This document shows positions 27,147-36,037 of a DNA stretch of 64,000 nucleotides, in pieces. Made by a program: the position numbers and the translations under genes. The stretch lies in NCBI GenBank assembly GCA_003755025.1, contig RJVL01000003.1:62001-126000 (forward strand). The letters are read 5' to 3'. Each line of letters starts with the position of its first letter. Position 1 is the stretch's first letter. A model generated the notes under the pieces. That model was not told where the DNA came from, searched no databases, and saw only the letters and a list, made by a program, of their open reading frames with translations. The DNA is from Diaphorobacter nitroreducens. GTDB taxonomy: Bacteria > Pseudomonadota > Gammaproteobacteria > Burkholderiales > Burkholderiaceae_C.

Positions 27147-28013
27147 ATGCTGGGCCTGATTTCTTCTCTGGTATTGGCGCTGGCCATTCTGGTCGGTCTG
27201 TGGTCGGTCTACAGCCTGTTTCGCCAGGCGCCTACCGAAGACCGTACCTACAAGGACAAGCCGCCGCTGCTGTTCCGGGTGCTGTGGCCGTTGATCAATC
27301 TGCTGGCCAACAGTCTGGGCTGGGCGCTATCGACCAAGGCCGAGGAGCGCTACACCACCGCACTGCGCCGTGCCGGTCAGGACTACGCCCTGACACCCCG
27401 ACAGTTCTTTGCGGGCAAGGTGGTGTCGGCCGTGGCGGGCGCGCTGCTGGGGGTGATGCTGTCGGGCATGCTTGAGGGCGGTCTGTCCATCATCGTGGTG
27501 ATTGCCATGCTGGCGTTCTTCTACCCGGATTTGTGGCTCAAGGAAACCACCAAGCAGCGCAATCTGGCCATCCTGAAGGCCCTGCCGTTCTTCATCGACC
27601 TGTTGACGCTGTCGATCGAGGCGGGCCTGAATCTGTCGGGCGCGATGCAACAGGCCGTGGCCAAGAGCGCCGGCGGGCCGCTGATGGTGGAGATCAACCG
27701 CGTACTGCGTGACGTGCGTGCCGGCAAGGCGCGCATCGATGCCTTGCGAGATTTTTCCGCACGCCTGGATTTCACGCCCATCACCAGCTTCGTGAGTGCG
27801 CTCGTGCAGGGCGAGAAAACCGGCTCCAGCCTGGGCCCCATCCTGCGTGCGCAGGCCGAGCAGCGCCGCACCGAGCGTTTCCTGCGTGCGGAGAAGCTGG
27901 CCATGGAGGCTCCCGTGAAGATGCTCGGTCCGCTGATTTTCTTCATCTTCCCTTGCACCTTCATCGTCATCGGCTTTCCGATCGCGATGAAATTCCTGGC
28001 GTCGGGCTTGTAA
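27147..28013 (+). CDS. tadC: Tad pilus inner-membrane protein TadC
   Basis: A 288-residue GspF-fold membrane protein. It has an N-terminal helix, a central pair of helices, the conserved ALPFFIDLLTLSIEAGLNLS segment near 150, and a C-terminal helix preceded by RRTERFLRAEKLAMEAPVKM, all typical for TadC. Pairs with TadB. The gene begins 21 bases after tadB in the same operon. Confidence 0.93.
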   Translation: MLGLISSLVLALAILVGLWSVYSLFRQAPTEDRTYKDKPPLLFRVLWPLINLLANSLGWALSTKAEERYTTALRRAGQDYALTPRQFFAGKVVSAVAGALLGVMLSGMLEGGLSIIVVIAMLAFFYPDLWLKETTKQRNLAILKALPFFIDLLTLSIEAGLNLSGAMQQAVAKSAGGPLMVEINRVLRDVRAGKARIDALRDFSARLDFTPITSFVSALVQGEKTGSSLGPILRAQAEQRRTERFLRAEKLAMEAPVKMLGPLIFFIFPCTFIVIGFPIAMKFLASGL

Positions 28014-28025
28014 GGAGGGATGGTC

Positions 28026-28460
28026 GTGGGCAGTGCTTTCCATGCGGGTGCCTTGTATGCCGATGGCCGCGACATGGGTTGCGACGTGGCGGTGGCACGC
28101 AGCTTTCTGCAGCGCGCCTTGGGCTTACTGGCGCGCCCGCCGCTCACGCCGCGCCAGGCCTTGTGGATCACGCGTTGCAACAGCGTGCACACGGTAGGCA
28201 TGCGCTACGCGATCGATGTGGTGTTCCTCAGCCGCAGCGGCCAGGTGCTGCGTGTGGTGCACGCGGTACCGCCGTTGCGGTTCCGGCTGTGCCGCGGAGC
28301 AGCTGCGGTCGTGGAACTGCGTGCGGGCGCGGCGCATGCGCTGGGCATTTTGGCCGGGCAGGTGCTGGCGGTCGTGCCACCAGACGGGGTGACGCGCACA
28401 TCTGCCGCGTCCTCGCCGGGTGGTGGCGCCGCCAGCGCAGCCACCCGTTTCATTGTTTGA
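28026..28460 (+). CDS. DUF192 family protein within the Tad operon
   Basis: About 144 residues. The ATG at 28020 stands only one base from GGAGG, so the in-frame GTG at 28026 is the better start. The sequence pattern (arginine-rich helix, TRCNSVHTVGMRYAIDVVFL, then RAGAAHALGILAGQVL) is that of DUF192, a small beta-rich domain often found exported or standing alone. No signal peptide is visible here. Its role is unknown; DUF192 genes do occur in other tad loci. Confidence 0.8.
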   Translation: MGSAFHAGALYADGRDMGCDVAVARSFLQRALGLLARPPLTPRQALWITRCNSVHTVGMRYAIDVVFLSRSGQVLRVVHAVPPLRFRLCRGAAAVVELRAGAAHALGILAGQVLAVVPPDGVTRTSAASSPGGGAASAATRFIV

Positions 28461-28475
28461 TGGGTTGACTACACC

Positions 28476-29249
28476 ATGTATCCATACCGCACGTTCCTCG
28501 CTCCGCTGGCCGCCGTGCTGGCGGCATCTGCTTTGGCGGGCTGTGCTGCGCCTGTCGCAGTCCCCACCGACCCGCTGAGCGGGATGCCCGGCGTGCTGGG
28601 CGCCCCTGCGCAGGCGCTGCCAGCGCCCCAACCCAGTGCCACGGCGGCGCCGGCACTTTCACAGGAAGCCGTGCAGCAGGCTGCTGCGGCCGCCAGGGCT
28701 TCGGCCGACGCGCAGGGGGCCTTGCGCTCGGCCGAGAACGCTTACGCCCGGGGCGACTGGGTGACGGCAGCGCGCGAGTTCAAGGCGCTCACCAACAGCT
28801 ACCCGCGTAATAGCCAAGTGTGGTTTGGCTATGGCGCGGCGGCGGCCCTGTCGGGTAGCCTGGAGGATGCCGCGCAGGGCTTCGAGGCGGTGCTGCGCAT
28901 CGATCCGCAGGATGCGCGTGCGGCATACAACCTTGGCCTGGTTCGCTTGTCACAGGCCGAGCTCGCCCTGAACGCGGCGCGCAGCCACAGCGCCGCGGCA
29001 CCTGCGGATATTCAGCAGGAGATTGCCCGCCTGTCCCGCGACCTGGCGCCCGTGTTCAGCCGGCCCGCAGCATCGGCGCCACAGGCGCAACTGCCTGCGG
29101 TCCCTGCGGCGGTGCAGCAGGGCTTTCGCACCCAGGACCCAGCGCGTGCTGCGGCGGGCGGCGCGCGTTCAGGCGCCTTTCTGGGCATGCCACCGTCGGA
29201 AGCGCGCGTGCAACTGCCCACTGCTTCTGTGACCCCGCCGCAGCAATGA
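28476..29249 (+). CDS. tadD: TadD-like TPR lipoprotein
   Basis: A 257-residue protein with a typical lipobox (LAGC at about 20-23). After a Pro/Ala-rich linker, two to three TPR units lie at about 85-165 (AENAYARGDWVTAAREFKAL, VWFGYGAAAALSGSLEDAAQ, ARAAYNLGLVRLSQAELALN). Such TadD proteins are pilotins that help secretin assembly. The C-terminal quarter is low-complexity and Ala/Gln/Pro-rich. Confidence 0.87.
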   Translation: MYPYRTFLAPLAAVLAASALAGCAAPVAVPTDPLSGMPGVLGAPAQALPAPQPSATAAPALSQEAVQQAAAAARASADAQGALRSAENAYARGDWVTAAREFKALTNSYPRNSQVWFGYGAAAALSGSLEDAAQGFEAVLRIDPQDARAAYNLGLVRLSQAELALNAARSHSAAAPADIQQEIARLSRDLAPVFSRPAASAPQAQLPAVPAAVQQGFRTQDPARAAAGGARSGAFLGMPPSEARVQLPTASVTPPQQ

Positions 29250-29300
29250 CGGCCGCGCCGTGTGCTTCGCCAGTCCACAACCGCCTCGGAGAACCTAGCC

Positions 29301-30020
29301 ATGGCTATCGCTGCACGCAATACCCGCCGGCCGCAACGCCAGCGGCAGCGCCAGAGGGGAGCGTCGCTGACGGAGTTCGTGATCGTCGGCCCGCTGGCGA
29401 TCCTGATCACCTTCCTCATCATCCAGGCGGGCATGCTCTACATGGCCAAGCTCACCCTGAACAACGCAACGTTCATGGCGGCGCGCCACGGCTCCATGGC
29501 GAATGGCAATGCGCAGTCGATCCGGTTGTCGCTGATCAAGGGGCTGGTGCCGTTCTATCAGAACGCCTTCGACACGAACGATGTGAGCCGCCTCACGGCC
29601 GCGGCGGCCAAGGCTGCTGTGGACACCTCGCTGGGGAATCTGAAGTTAGAGGTGCTCAGCCCGTCCGAGGAGGCCTTCCGGGTGTATGGCATCCGCAAGG
29701 GGGGAACGACCTACATCCCGAATGACAACTTGGAGTTCCGCACCTCAACGCCGATGGGGGGCGCCAGCATCTCGATCCGCGACGCCAACATCCTGCGCAT
29801 CAAGGTCACCTATGCGTACGAGCTCAAGGTGCCGTTGATGCAGGCCATCGTGAAGCGCGTGATGTGTCCCGGCGTGGCGGACTCCGACGTGCGTGCCTGG
29901 AGCCGCCCCAGCCTGCTGCCGCTGGGCAATGTGTCGGACTGCATCTACTACCTGCGGGGGCGCGTGCCCATCGTGTCATTCGCTACGGTCCAGATGCAAT
30001 CGCGGGCCGAGCGCAGCTAG
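29301..30020 (+). CDS. tadE: TadE-like pseudopilin (second)
   Basis: A 239-residue protein; ATG at 29301 with GGAGA upstream. An arginine/glutamine-rich leader ends RGASLTEFVIVGPLAILITF: Gly then ASLTEF matches the TadE cleavage site. IQAGMLYMAKLTLNNATFMAARHG is the canonical TadE core domain. The rest is a periplasmic domain. Together with 20249-21067 and the TadG-like gene this gives three pseudopilin-type proteins in the locus. Confidence 0.88.
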   Translation: MAIAARNTRRPQRQRQRQRGASLTEFVIVGPLAILITFLIIQAGMLYMAKLTLNNATFMAARHGSMANGNAQSIRLSLIKGLVPFYQNAFDTNDVSRLTAAAAKAAVDTSLGNLKLEVLSPSEEAFRVYGIRKGGTTYIPNDNLEFRTSTPMGGASISIRDANILRIKVTYAYELKVPLMQAIVKRVMCPGVADSDVRAWSRPSLLPLGNVSDCIYYLRGRVPIVSFATVQMQSRAERS

Positions 30021-30060
30021 CCGCGATATGCCTTCTTTACTTACTCCTTTGATATTGCCC

Positions 30061-30441
30061 ATGGAACGCTTTCTGCTCCTACCTCTGGTTCTGTCATGTG
30101 CCGCCGTCTTTACCCTGTCGGGCTGTGGAGGGGGCGGCTCCATGGATGATGGCCAGACCCCGCTGTCGGTTTCTCCCGAGACTGTCACGCTGACCAGCTC
30201 CACCGATGTGTGTTTGCCAGCGGCGGGGCCTACGGTGTTTGCGCTGGGCGGAACGGCCCCTTACAGCCTGCGCAATCCGCTGCCGGATGCCATCGGCCTG
30301 AGCAGCGACACGATTGCCCGCTCGGGCGAAGGGGTAACGATCACGTTCAAGGGCGGGTGCATGCAGGCCATCCCCATTGTCATCATTGACAGTATCGGGA
30401 ACACAGCCACCTTCAAGGTGGATTACGTCGCTGGCCGGTGA
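30061..30441 (+). CDS. Small lipoprotein of unknown function at the end of the Tad locus
   Basis: A 126-residue protein if started at the ATG at 30061, which gives a clean lipoprotein signal MERFLLLPLVLSCAAVFTLS with the lipobox LSGC and a Gly-rich tether. An ATG at 30028 is possible. The mature part is beta-rich with a motif of the type VFALGGTAPYSLRNPLPDAI, reminiscent of Ig-like or BACON-like repeats, and one more pair of cysteines. Function unknown; stop overlaps the next start. Confidence 0.7.
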   Translation: MERFLLLPLVLSCAAVFTLSGCGGGGSMDDGQTPLSVSPETVTLTSSTDVCLPAAGPTVFALGGTAPYSLRNPLPDAIGLSSDTIARSGEGVTITFKGGCMQAIPIVIIDSIGNTATFKVDYVAGR

Positions 30442-30893
30442 TGATCGTGAAGGGCTCCGTGCTGCTAGCGCTGGCAGGGGGTGTGCTGGCCGCCTTGCAG
30501 CCCAGTGCTGCCGGTGCACAGCTTCGCTGTACTGAGCAGCGGGTGGAATACCTGGTGGGGGGTACGGGGGCTGCGGGTGCGCGCAGCCGGATATGCGCGC
30601 ATGCCTCGGCAGCAGGCGGTGGTGGACTGCGCAAGGGAAGCGCCGTGGAACAGGTAGGCAATGCCGCTTCGCCAGGGCACACGCCCGTGATCGTGCAGCC
30701 CGATGATGATGGGCGCCGCGCGATCCTGAACCATGAACTGGACAAGGAGCGCGACGCCTTGCGGCGCCTGCAGACGCAGGAGGGGGCGGGCGGTGCGGAT
30801 GCGCAGCTGGCGGTGAACCGCCACCAGAGCAACATCCGCGCCTTGGAGGCTGAACTGCAGCGCTTGCCTGCGTCCGTGCGCCGCCAGCCCTAA
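30441..30893 (+). CDS. Secreted coiled-coil protein of unknown function, last gene of the Tad region
   Basis: A 150-residue protein from an ATG that overlaps the preceding stop (TGATG); a GTG one codon earlier is possible. A signal peptide ends near PSAAGAQ. The C-terminal half (about 90-145) is a likely coiled coil: LNHELDKERDALRRLQTQE, then NRHQSNIRALEAELQRL. I recognise no family. Context suggests a pilus accessory protein; nothing more can be said. Confidence 0.65.
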   Translation: MIVKGSVLLALAGGVLAALQPSAAGAQLRCTEQRVEYLVGGTGAAGARSRICAHASAAGGGGLRKGSAVEQVGNAASPGHTPVIVQPDDDGRRAILNHELDKERDALRRLQTQEGAGGADAQLAVNRHQSNIRALEAELQRLPASVRRQP

Positions 30894-30994
30894 CCGCAGT
30901 TACTCATCGACTGCGTCCGCGTTGGTTTCGTTAGGAAAATATACGAAATCGGGCTGGAACCCAATGCAGACAAGCGCAAGGTGCTATCAAAAAA

Positions 30995-31753
30995 TCACTT
31001 CGGTGCAAGACGGATAGCGCCATCCAGACGAATCACTTCGCCATTGAGCATGTCGTTCTCGAAGATGTGGCGCACCAGCTTGGCGTAATCCTGCGGGGTG
31101 CCGAGGCGGCTGGGGAAGGGTACGCCGGCGGCCAGCGCGTCCTGTACCTCCTGGGGCATGCCGAACAGCATGGGGGTGCCGAAGATGCCGGGGGCAATGG
31201 TCATATTGCGGATGCCGTTGCGTGCCAGGTCGCGGGCGATGGGCAGTGTCATGCCCACAATTCCGCCCTTGGAAGCAGAGTACGCCGCCTGCCCGATCTG
31301 GCCGTCATAGGCCGCCACGCTGGCGGTGGAGATCATCACCCCGCGCTCGCCGGTGGCTTCGGGTTCGTTCTTGCACATGGCCTCTGCGGCCAGGCGGATC
31401 ATGTTGAAGCTGCCGATCAGGTTCACCGTGATGGTCTTGCTGAACGAAGCCAGCGCGTGCGCGCCGTTCTTGCCAACGGTCTTTTCCGCAGGGGCGATGC
31501 CGGCGCAGTTCACCAGGCCCATGAGCTTGCCCATCGATACCGCTGCGGCCACCACGGCTTGGCCATCGGCCTCGCTGCTCACGTCGCAGCGCACGAAGCG
31601 CCCGCCGATCTCGCGCGCGACGGCTTCACCCTTGTCGGCCTGCATGTCGGCAATCACCACCAAGCCGCCCGCTGAAGCCAGCATGCGTGCCGTGCCTTCA
31701 CCCAGGCCTGACGCGCCGCCGGTGACGATGAACACCTTGCCCTTGATTTCCAT
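30995..31753 (-). CDS. SDR-family 3-hydroxyacyl-CoA dehydrogenase
   Basis: A 252-residue short-chain dehydrogenase. The NAD site is [16 protein letters not shown] at about 10-25, the NCAG motif occurs at about 82-85, and the catalytic Ser, Tyr and Lys lie in [24 protein letters not shown]. The ending ([33 protein letters not shown]) matches type II 3-hydroxyacyl-CoA/2-methyl-3-hydroxybutyryl-CoA dehydrogenases that serve isoleucine and fatty acid breakdown. A LiuR-like operator just upstream supports a role in branched-chain amino acid or acyl-CoA catabolism. Confidence 0.9.
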   Translation of the reverse strand: MEIKGKVFIVTGGASGLGEGTARMLASAGGLVVIADMQADKGEAVAREIGGRFVRCDVSSEADGQAVVAAAVSMGKLMGLVNCAGIAPAEKTVGKNGAHALASFSKTITVNLIGSFNMIRLAAEAMCKNEPEATGERGVMISTASVAAYDGQIGQAAYSASKGGIVGMTLPIARDLARNGIRNMTIAPGIFGTPMLFGMPQEVQDALAAGVPFPSRLGTPQDYAKLVRHIFENDMLNGEVIRLDGAIRLAPK

Positions 31754-31768
31754 GGTCTGTCTCCAAAG

Positions 31769-31789
31769 TTACGTTAACGTAAACGTTAA
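31769..31789 (-). promoter_or_regulatory. LiuR-like MerR-family operator upstream of the dehydrogenase
   Basis: TTACGTTAACGTAAACGTTAA lies 16 bases before the start codon. It contains the palindrome TTACGTTAACGTAA and a third ACGTT unit. Sites of the form TTTACGTTnACGTAAA are known for LiuR, a MerR-type regulator of branched-chain amino acid degradation in proteobacteria. No liuR gene is in the window, so the regulator would be encoded elsewhere. Confidence 0.6.
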
Positions 31790-31866
31790 TTATCACCGAG
31801 CGGTCCGGCACTCCCTAGAAAAGCAACAGCCCGGCAGGGCCGGGCTGTGCGCAAGGGGCAGAGGGC

Positions 31867-32916
31867 TTACCGGAAACCGACGCGGTCCAGCATCTGCTGC
31901 ACCTTGACGGTGTTGGCGCCGACCGCGCCAATGGGGATGGTTTCACTCTTGAACGGTTGGCCGCCCGTCATGGCCTTGAGGGCCGGGTTGCCCGGATCCA
32001 CGCCTTTGGCGGCGGGCCATTCGTTGTTGCCGTTGGCAAAGTAGTTCTGAGCCTCAGGGCTGGCCAGGTATTCCAGGAACTTGATGGCGTTGACCTGGTT
32101 CTTGGTGTGGCGGGCCACTGCGCCGCCTGCGATGTTCATGTGCGTGCCCCACGATTGCTGGTTGGGGAACACCACCGCCACCTTGTCCACCACGGCCTTG
32201 TCTTCGGGCTTGTCCGAGCGCATCAGGCGGGCGAGGTAATAGCTGTTGGTCACGGCGATATCGCATTCGCCGGCTGCGACGGCCTTGATTTGATCGGTGT
32301 CGCCCCCCTTGGGCGCGCGGGCGAGGTTGTTCACGACGCCCTTGAGCCATGCTTCGGCTTTCTGTTCGCCCACGTGTTCCATCACGGCGCCGAACAGGCT
32401 CAGGTTGTAGGGGTGCGAGCCGGAACGGATGCAGACCTTGCCTTTGTTTTTGGGGTCACCCAACTCTTCGTAGGTGTCCACATCGTCCTTGTTGACCTTG
32501 GTCTTGTTGTAGACAACCACACGCGCCCGCGTGGACAGGCCAAACCAGGGAATGCCACCGTCGGCGACCGGTGTTGCGCGCAGGTTCGCGGGAATGGCAT
32601 CCTCCAGCACCTTCGAGCGCACGGGCAGGAACAGGCCGTCGGCCTCGCCACGGTAGAGGCGGGCGGCGTCCACCAGCAGGATCACGTCGGCAGGGGACGC
32701 GGCTCCTTCTGCCTTGAGACGGGCCATGATCCCGGCATCATCAGAATCCACGCGATTGATCTTGATGCCCGTGGCCTTGGTAAAGCCGCTGTACAGCGCT
32801 TCATCGGTGGCGTAGTGGCGGGCGGAATACAGGTTGACCACCTGGTCCTGCGCACTTGCAGCGCCTGCAGCGGCCAGAACACATGCAACAACCAAGGATT
32901 TCATAGGCATGGACAT
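31867..32916 (-). CDS. Fe(3+) ABC transporter periplasmic binding protein
   Basis: A 349-residue exported protein. The ATG at 32916 is taken; ATGs at 32910 and 32904 would only shorten the signal peptide, which ends near GAASAQ. The mature protein starts VVNLYSARHYATDEALYSGF, typical of FbpA/FutA-type ferric-binding proteins, and contains paired tyrosines near TNSYYLARL for iron ligation. A Fur-box-like sequence upstream agrees with iron control. The membrane and ATPase genes are not adjacent. Confidence 0.9.
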   Translation of the reverse strand: MSMPMKSLVVACVLAAAGAASAQDQVVNLYSARHYATDEALYSGFTKATGIKINRVDSDDAGIMARLKAEGAASPADVILLVDAARLYRGEADGLFLPVRSKVLEDAIPANLRATPVADGGIPWFGLSTRARVVVYNKTKVNKDDVDTYEELGDPKNKGKVCIRSGSHPYNLSLFGAVMEHVGEQKAEAWLKGVVNNLARAPKGGDTDQIKAVAAGECDIAVTNSYYLARLMRSDKPEDKAVVDKVAVVFPNQQSWGTHMNIAGGAVARHTKNQVNAIKFLEYLASPEAQNYFANGNNEWPAAKGVDPGNPALKAMTGGQPFKSETIPIGAVGANTVKVQQMLDRVGFR

Positions 32917-32960
32917 GAGGCTCAAGTCTTTCTCGGCAATAAGGTGGTGGGATGATAAAG

Positions 32961-32983
32961 CAAACGAGAATCGTTATTAAGAA
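32961..32983 (-). promoter_or_regulatory. Fur box-like sequence upstream of the iron-binding protein gene
   Basis: The segment CAAACGAGAATCGTTATTAA lies about 45 bases before the start codon and approximates the Fur consensus of alternating NAT-type hexamers (GAGAAT, CGTTATT). It stands in an A+T-rich island where the promoter is expected. Confidence 0.6.
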
Positions 32984-33055
32984 TCCATCTTCGCGCCGGG
33001 AGAATTTCCGTCGTGCAGCCTCGGCAATGCGCAGGCGTTCGGTTTGAAACGAAAA

Positions 33056-33079
33056 AAATGCCCGCGGACGCGGGCATTT
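33056..33079 (-). terminator. Intrinsic terminator of glnS
   Basis: On the minus strand a 10-bp stem (AAATGCCCGC / GCGGGCATTT) with a 4-base loop is followed by a T-run. It begins 21 bases after the glnS stop. Confidence 0.88.
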
Positions 33080-33099
33080 GCTTGTCGAGCAGCGGCTGG

Positions 33100-34941
33100 C
33101 TATTTCGCCCAACTGTCCTTCAGTCCGGTGATCTTGTTGAACACCGGGCGGCTAGTGCTGTGGTCCACCCGGTCGGCCACGAAGTAACCGAAGCGCTCGA
33201 ACTGGAACTTATCGTCGGGCTGGGCGACAGCCAGTGATGGCTCCACATAGGCAGTCACCACCTTCAGGCTGTCGGGATTGAGCAGGGCCAGAAAGTCTTT
33301 GCCACCCGCGTCGGGTTGGGCGTCGGTGAACAGGCGGTCGTAGAGGCGCACCTCGGCCTGCACGCCGTCCTGCACCCCCACCCAGGTGATGGCGGCTTTT
33401 ACCTTCACGCTATCGGCGCCGGGCGTGCCGCTCTTGGTGTCGGGCACCACGGTGGCGAGCACGCGGGTGACGTGGCCGCCCGCATCTTTCTCGCAGCCGG
33501 TGCATTCGATGACGTAGCCGCCCTTGAGGCGCACGGTGTTGCCCGGGAGCATTTGCCCGTCCGCCCCGAGCCGGGGAGGATAAAGACGCTTGTAGCCCTT
33601 GGGTGGCACTTCGGCGAAGTCTTCGCGCTCGATCCAGACCTCGCGGCCCAGGGTGAAGTGGCGCTCGGGAACAGCCTGGCCTTCGTGCGCGTGGGGCAGG
33701 GCGGGTAGGCTGCAGGCCTCGACGTGGCCGTCGCTGCCGAAGACTTCGGCCCAGTTGGTCAGCGTGAGCGGGAGCGGGTCGAGCACGGCCATGGCGCGGT
33801 GGGCCTTGGATTCCAGGTCCTCCCGCAGGCAGCCCTCCAGCGTGCCGTAGTCGATCCAGCTGTAGTCCTTGGTCACGCCAATGCGCTCGCAGAACATCTG
33901 GATGGAGGCCGGCGTATAGCCGCGCCGGCGCAGGCCCACGATGGTGGGCATGCGCGGATCGTCCCAGCCGCTCACGATGCCGCTGTCCACCAGGTGCTTG
34001 AGCTTGCGCTTGCTGGTGATGACGTAGGTGAGGTTCAGGCGCGCGAACTCATACTGGCGCGGCTGGGGGCGGGCGATCAGGCCGCCTTCCCCCAGGCGGT
34101 CCAACAGCCAGTCGTAGAAGGGGCGCTGGTCTTCGAACTCCAGCGTACAGATGCTGTGGGTGATGCACTCCAGCGCATCCTCGATCGGGTGCGCGAAGGT
34201 GTACATGGGGTAGATGCACCACTGGTTGCCGGTGTTGTGGTGCTCGGCGTGCTTGATGCGGTAGATGGCCGGGTCGCGCAGGTTGATGTTGGGGTGCCCC
34301 ATGTCGATCCTGGCGCGCAGTACGGCGGCGCCGTCGGGGAGCTTGCCGTCACGCATCTCGCGAAAGCGCGCCAGGTTCTCCGCAGGGGTGCAGTTGCGAT
34401 AGGGGCTGTCCACCCCGGGCTTGCCGAAGTCGCCGCGGTTGGCGCGCATCTCTTCGGGCGTTTGCTCGTCCACGTAGGCGTTGCCGGTCTCGATCAGGTA
34501 CTCGGCCGCGCGGTACATGAAGCCAAAGTAATTGCTGGCGTAGTACAGGTTCTCGTGGCCGTCGGGGTCTTTCCAGTCGAAGCCCAGCCAGCGCACGGCA
34601 TCGATGATGCTGTCGACGTACTCCTGATCTTCCTTCTCGGGGTTGGTGTCGTCAAAGCGCAGGTGGCAGACGCCGCCGTAGTCGCGCGCCAGGCCGAAAT
34701 TCAGGCAGATGCTCTTGGCATGGCCCACGTGCAGGTAGCCGTTGGGTTCGGGCGGAAAGCGCGTGCGGATCTTGGCAGGGTCAACCGCTGCGGCGGCGTG
34801 GTGGGCTGCGTCGCCTGGGCTGCCCGCCCAGTGTTTTTGGGCATGCACACCGTGCGACAGGTCGGATTCGATGATCTGGCGCAGGAAGTTGCTGGGTTTT
34901 GCGGCTTCCGCAGAAGTGTCGTGATGGACGGGGGTGCTCAT
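33100..34941 (-). CDS. glnS: Glutamine-tRNA ligase
   Basis: A 613-residue class I synthetase; ATG at 34941 chosen (an upstream alternative adds 7 residues of no value). The HIGH motif lies in PPEPNGYLHVGHAKSICLN, and the KMSKS-like motif is ITSKRKLKHLVD. The C-terminal beta-barrel anticodon-binding domain is complete. The N-terminus carries a short extra stretch before the catalytic core (TSAEAAKPSNFLRQIIESDL), as in other beta/gammaproteobacterial GlnRS. A typical terminator follows. Confidence 0.96.
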   Translation of the reverse strand: MSTPVHHDTSAEAAKPSNFLRQIIESDLSHGVHAQKHWAGSPGDAAHHAAAAVDPAKIRTRFPPEPNGYLHVGHAKSICLNFGLARDYGGVCHLRFDDTNPEKEDQEYVDSIIDAVRWLGFDWKDPDGHENLYYASNYFGFMYRAAEYLIETGNAYVDEQTPEEMRANRGDFGKPGVDSPYRNCTPAENLARFREMRDGKLPDGAAVLRARIDMGHPNINLRDPAIYRIKHAEHHNTGNQWCIYPMYTFAHPIEDALECITHSICTLEFEDQRPFYDWLLDRLGEGGLIARPQPRQYEFARLNLTYVITSKRKLKHLVDSGIVSGWDDPRMPTIVGLRRRGYTPASIQMFCERIGVTKDYSWIDYGTLEGCLREDLESKAHRAMAVLDPLPLTLTNWAEVFGSDGHVEACSLPALPHAHEGQAVPERHFTLGREVWIEREDFAEVPPKGYKRLYPPRLGADGQMLPGNTVRLKGGYVIECTGCEKDAGGHVTRVLATVVPDTKSGTPGADSVKVKAAITWVGVQDGVQAEVRLYDRLFTDAQPDAGGKDFLALLNPDSLKVVTAYVEPSLAVAQPDDKFQFERFGYFVADRVDHSTSRPVFNKITGLKDSWAK

Positions 34942-35047
34942 GCGGGGGATTTTAGGCGGCATAGATGCGTACTACCGGCGCGAGCGCTTGTTGAGCGGCC
35001 GCTGCGGTTACGCATGGAAACGGCGCGGGGTACGTTCGGAAACAACC

Positions 35048-35061
35048 TGAACATCTGTTCA
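35048..35061. promoter_or_regulatory. Palindrome in the glnS / small exported protein intergenic region
   Basis: TGAACA TC TGTTCA is a perfect 6-bp inverted repeat with a 2-base spacer in the 212-bp region between divergent genes. It could be an operator for either. A 7-bp hairpin GGGTGCC / GGCACCC lies further right at about 35,121-35,136, next to the ribosome site of the plus-strand gene. I see no coding sequence in this region. Confidence 0.4.
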
Positions 35062-35153
35062 TGCCATCCTTTCACGGTGCTGGCGCGTTAGACGTCCAAA
35101 CGCCTTGTGTTCAGGCGCCCGGGTGCCGCGGCACCCCTATATAGGAGATTTTC

Positions 35154-35507
35154 ATGATCCAACATCGCTCTTGGTTTGCCGCCGCCGCCTCGGCCGGTGT
35201 GGCGCTGGCCCTGTTGGTGGGCACAGGCACCGCCCAGGCACGCAGCGACGTGTACTGGTCTGTCGGCGTGGGCGTGCCCGGCGCCGTCGTGGGGGTGGGC
35301 AACGCCGCTCCTGTGTATTACTCGCCTCCACCCGTGTATTACGCCCCGCCGCCCGTGGTGTACGCACCGCCCGTATACCGGGCTCCGCGCCCGGTCTATT
35401 ACGCGCCACCCGTGGTCGTGGCACCGCCCGTGGGGTACTACCGCGGATACGGGCACGGGTACCGCCACGGCCATGGGCACCATCGCGGCCATCGCGATTG
35501 GCGCTGA
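35154..35507 (+). CDS. Small exported Tyr/Pro-repeat, His-rich protein
   Basis: A 117-residue protein with ribosome site AGGAG and a signal peptide ending near AQARSD. The mature part is low-complexity: repeats of the form (P/A)PVYYxPPPVVYAPPVYR, then a Gly/Tyr/His/Arg-rich tail (GYGHGYRHGHGHHRGHRDWR). Such small envelope proteins are common in Burkholderiales but have no established role; the histidine tail could bind metal. It stands alone ahead of aroQ. Confidence 0.75.
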   Translation: MIQHRSWFAAAASAGVALALLVGTGTAQARSDVYWSVGVGVPGAVVGVGNAAPVYYSPPPVYYAPPPVVYAPPVYRAPRPVYYAPPVVVAPPVGYYRGYGHGYRHGHGHHRGHRDWR

Positions 35508-35590
35508 CACGGGCACGCCAGCCGGAGTGCTGGCCGCGATAATGCGCATTCGCGGGTCCGTTGCGGCGGGTAGAACCGCGCTAGCACTCC

Positions 35591-36037
35591 ATGACGAAAA
35601 CCGTTTACGTTCTCAACGGCCCCAATCTCAACCTGCTGGGCACGCGCGAGCCGCAGGTGTATGGCTCCCAGACTCTGGCGGATGTCGAGCAGCTCTGCAC
35701 GGCCGCATGTGCACGCCACGGGTTGGCGCTGGTATTTCGCCAGAGCAACCATGAAGGCGCTCTGGTGGACTGGATCCACGAGGCCGGCCGGCTGCATGCG
35801 GCGGGCCAACTGGCCGGCGTCGTCCTCAATGCTGCCGCCTACACCCATACCAGCGTGGCACTCCTGGATGCCGTGAAGGGCACGGGAGTGCCCGTGGTAG
35901 AGCTGCACATCAGCAACGTGCATGCGCGCGAGAGCTTTCGCCACCACTCCTATCTGGCCGGCGCGGCCCGCGCGGTGATGTGCGGGTTTGGGGTGCAGGG
36001 CTACGCCCTTGCCATTGATGGGCTGGCCCAATGGTGA
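35591..36037 (+). CDS. aroQ: 3-dehydroquinate dehydratase, type II
   Basis: A 148-residue enzyme of the shikimate pathway that converts 3-dehydroquinate to 3-dehydroshikimate. [17 protein letters not shown] at 9-25 contains the catalytic loop, followed by [31 protein letters not shown] and [19 protein letters not shown] with the catalytic His. Length matches the dodecameric type II enzyme. The end overlaps the next gene by 7 bases. Confidence 0.96.
   Translation: MTKTVYVLNGPNLNLLGTREPQVYGSQTLADVEQLCTAACARHGLALVFRQSNHEGALVDWIHEAGRLHAAGQLAGVVLNAAAYTHTSVALLDAVKGTGVPVVELHISNVHARESFRHHSYLAGAARAVMCGFGVQGYALAIDGLAQW

Noticed and set aside
16236-30893. TadZ/CpaE and TadV/CpaA genes within the pilus locus
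   Set aside because: Every frame in the locus was considered; none has a MinD/ParA-like ATPase motif or the GxGD motif of a prepilin peptidase, so they must lie elsewhere or be missing.
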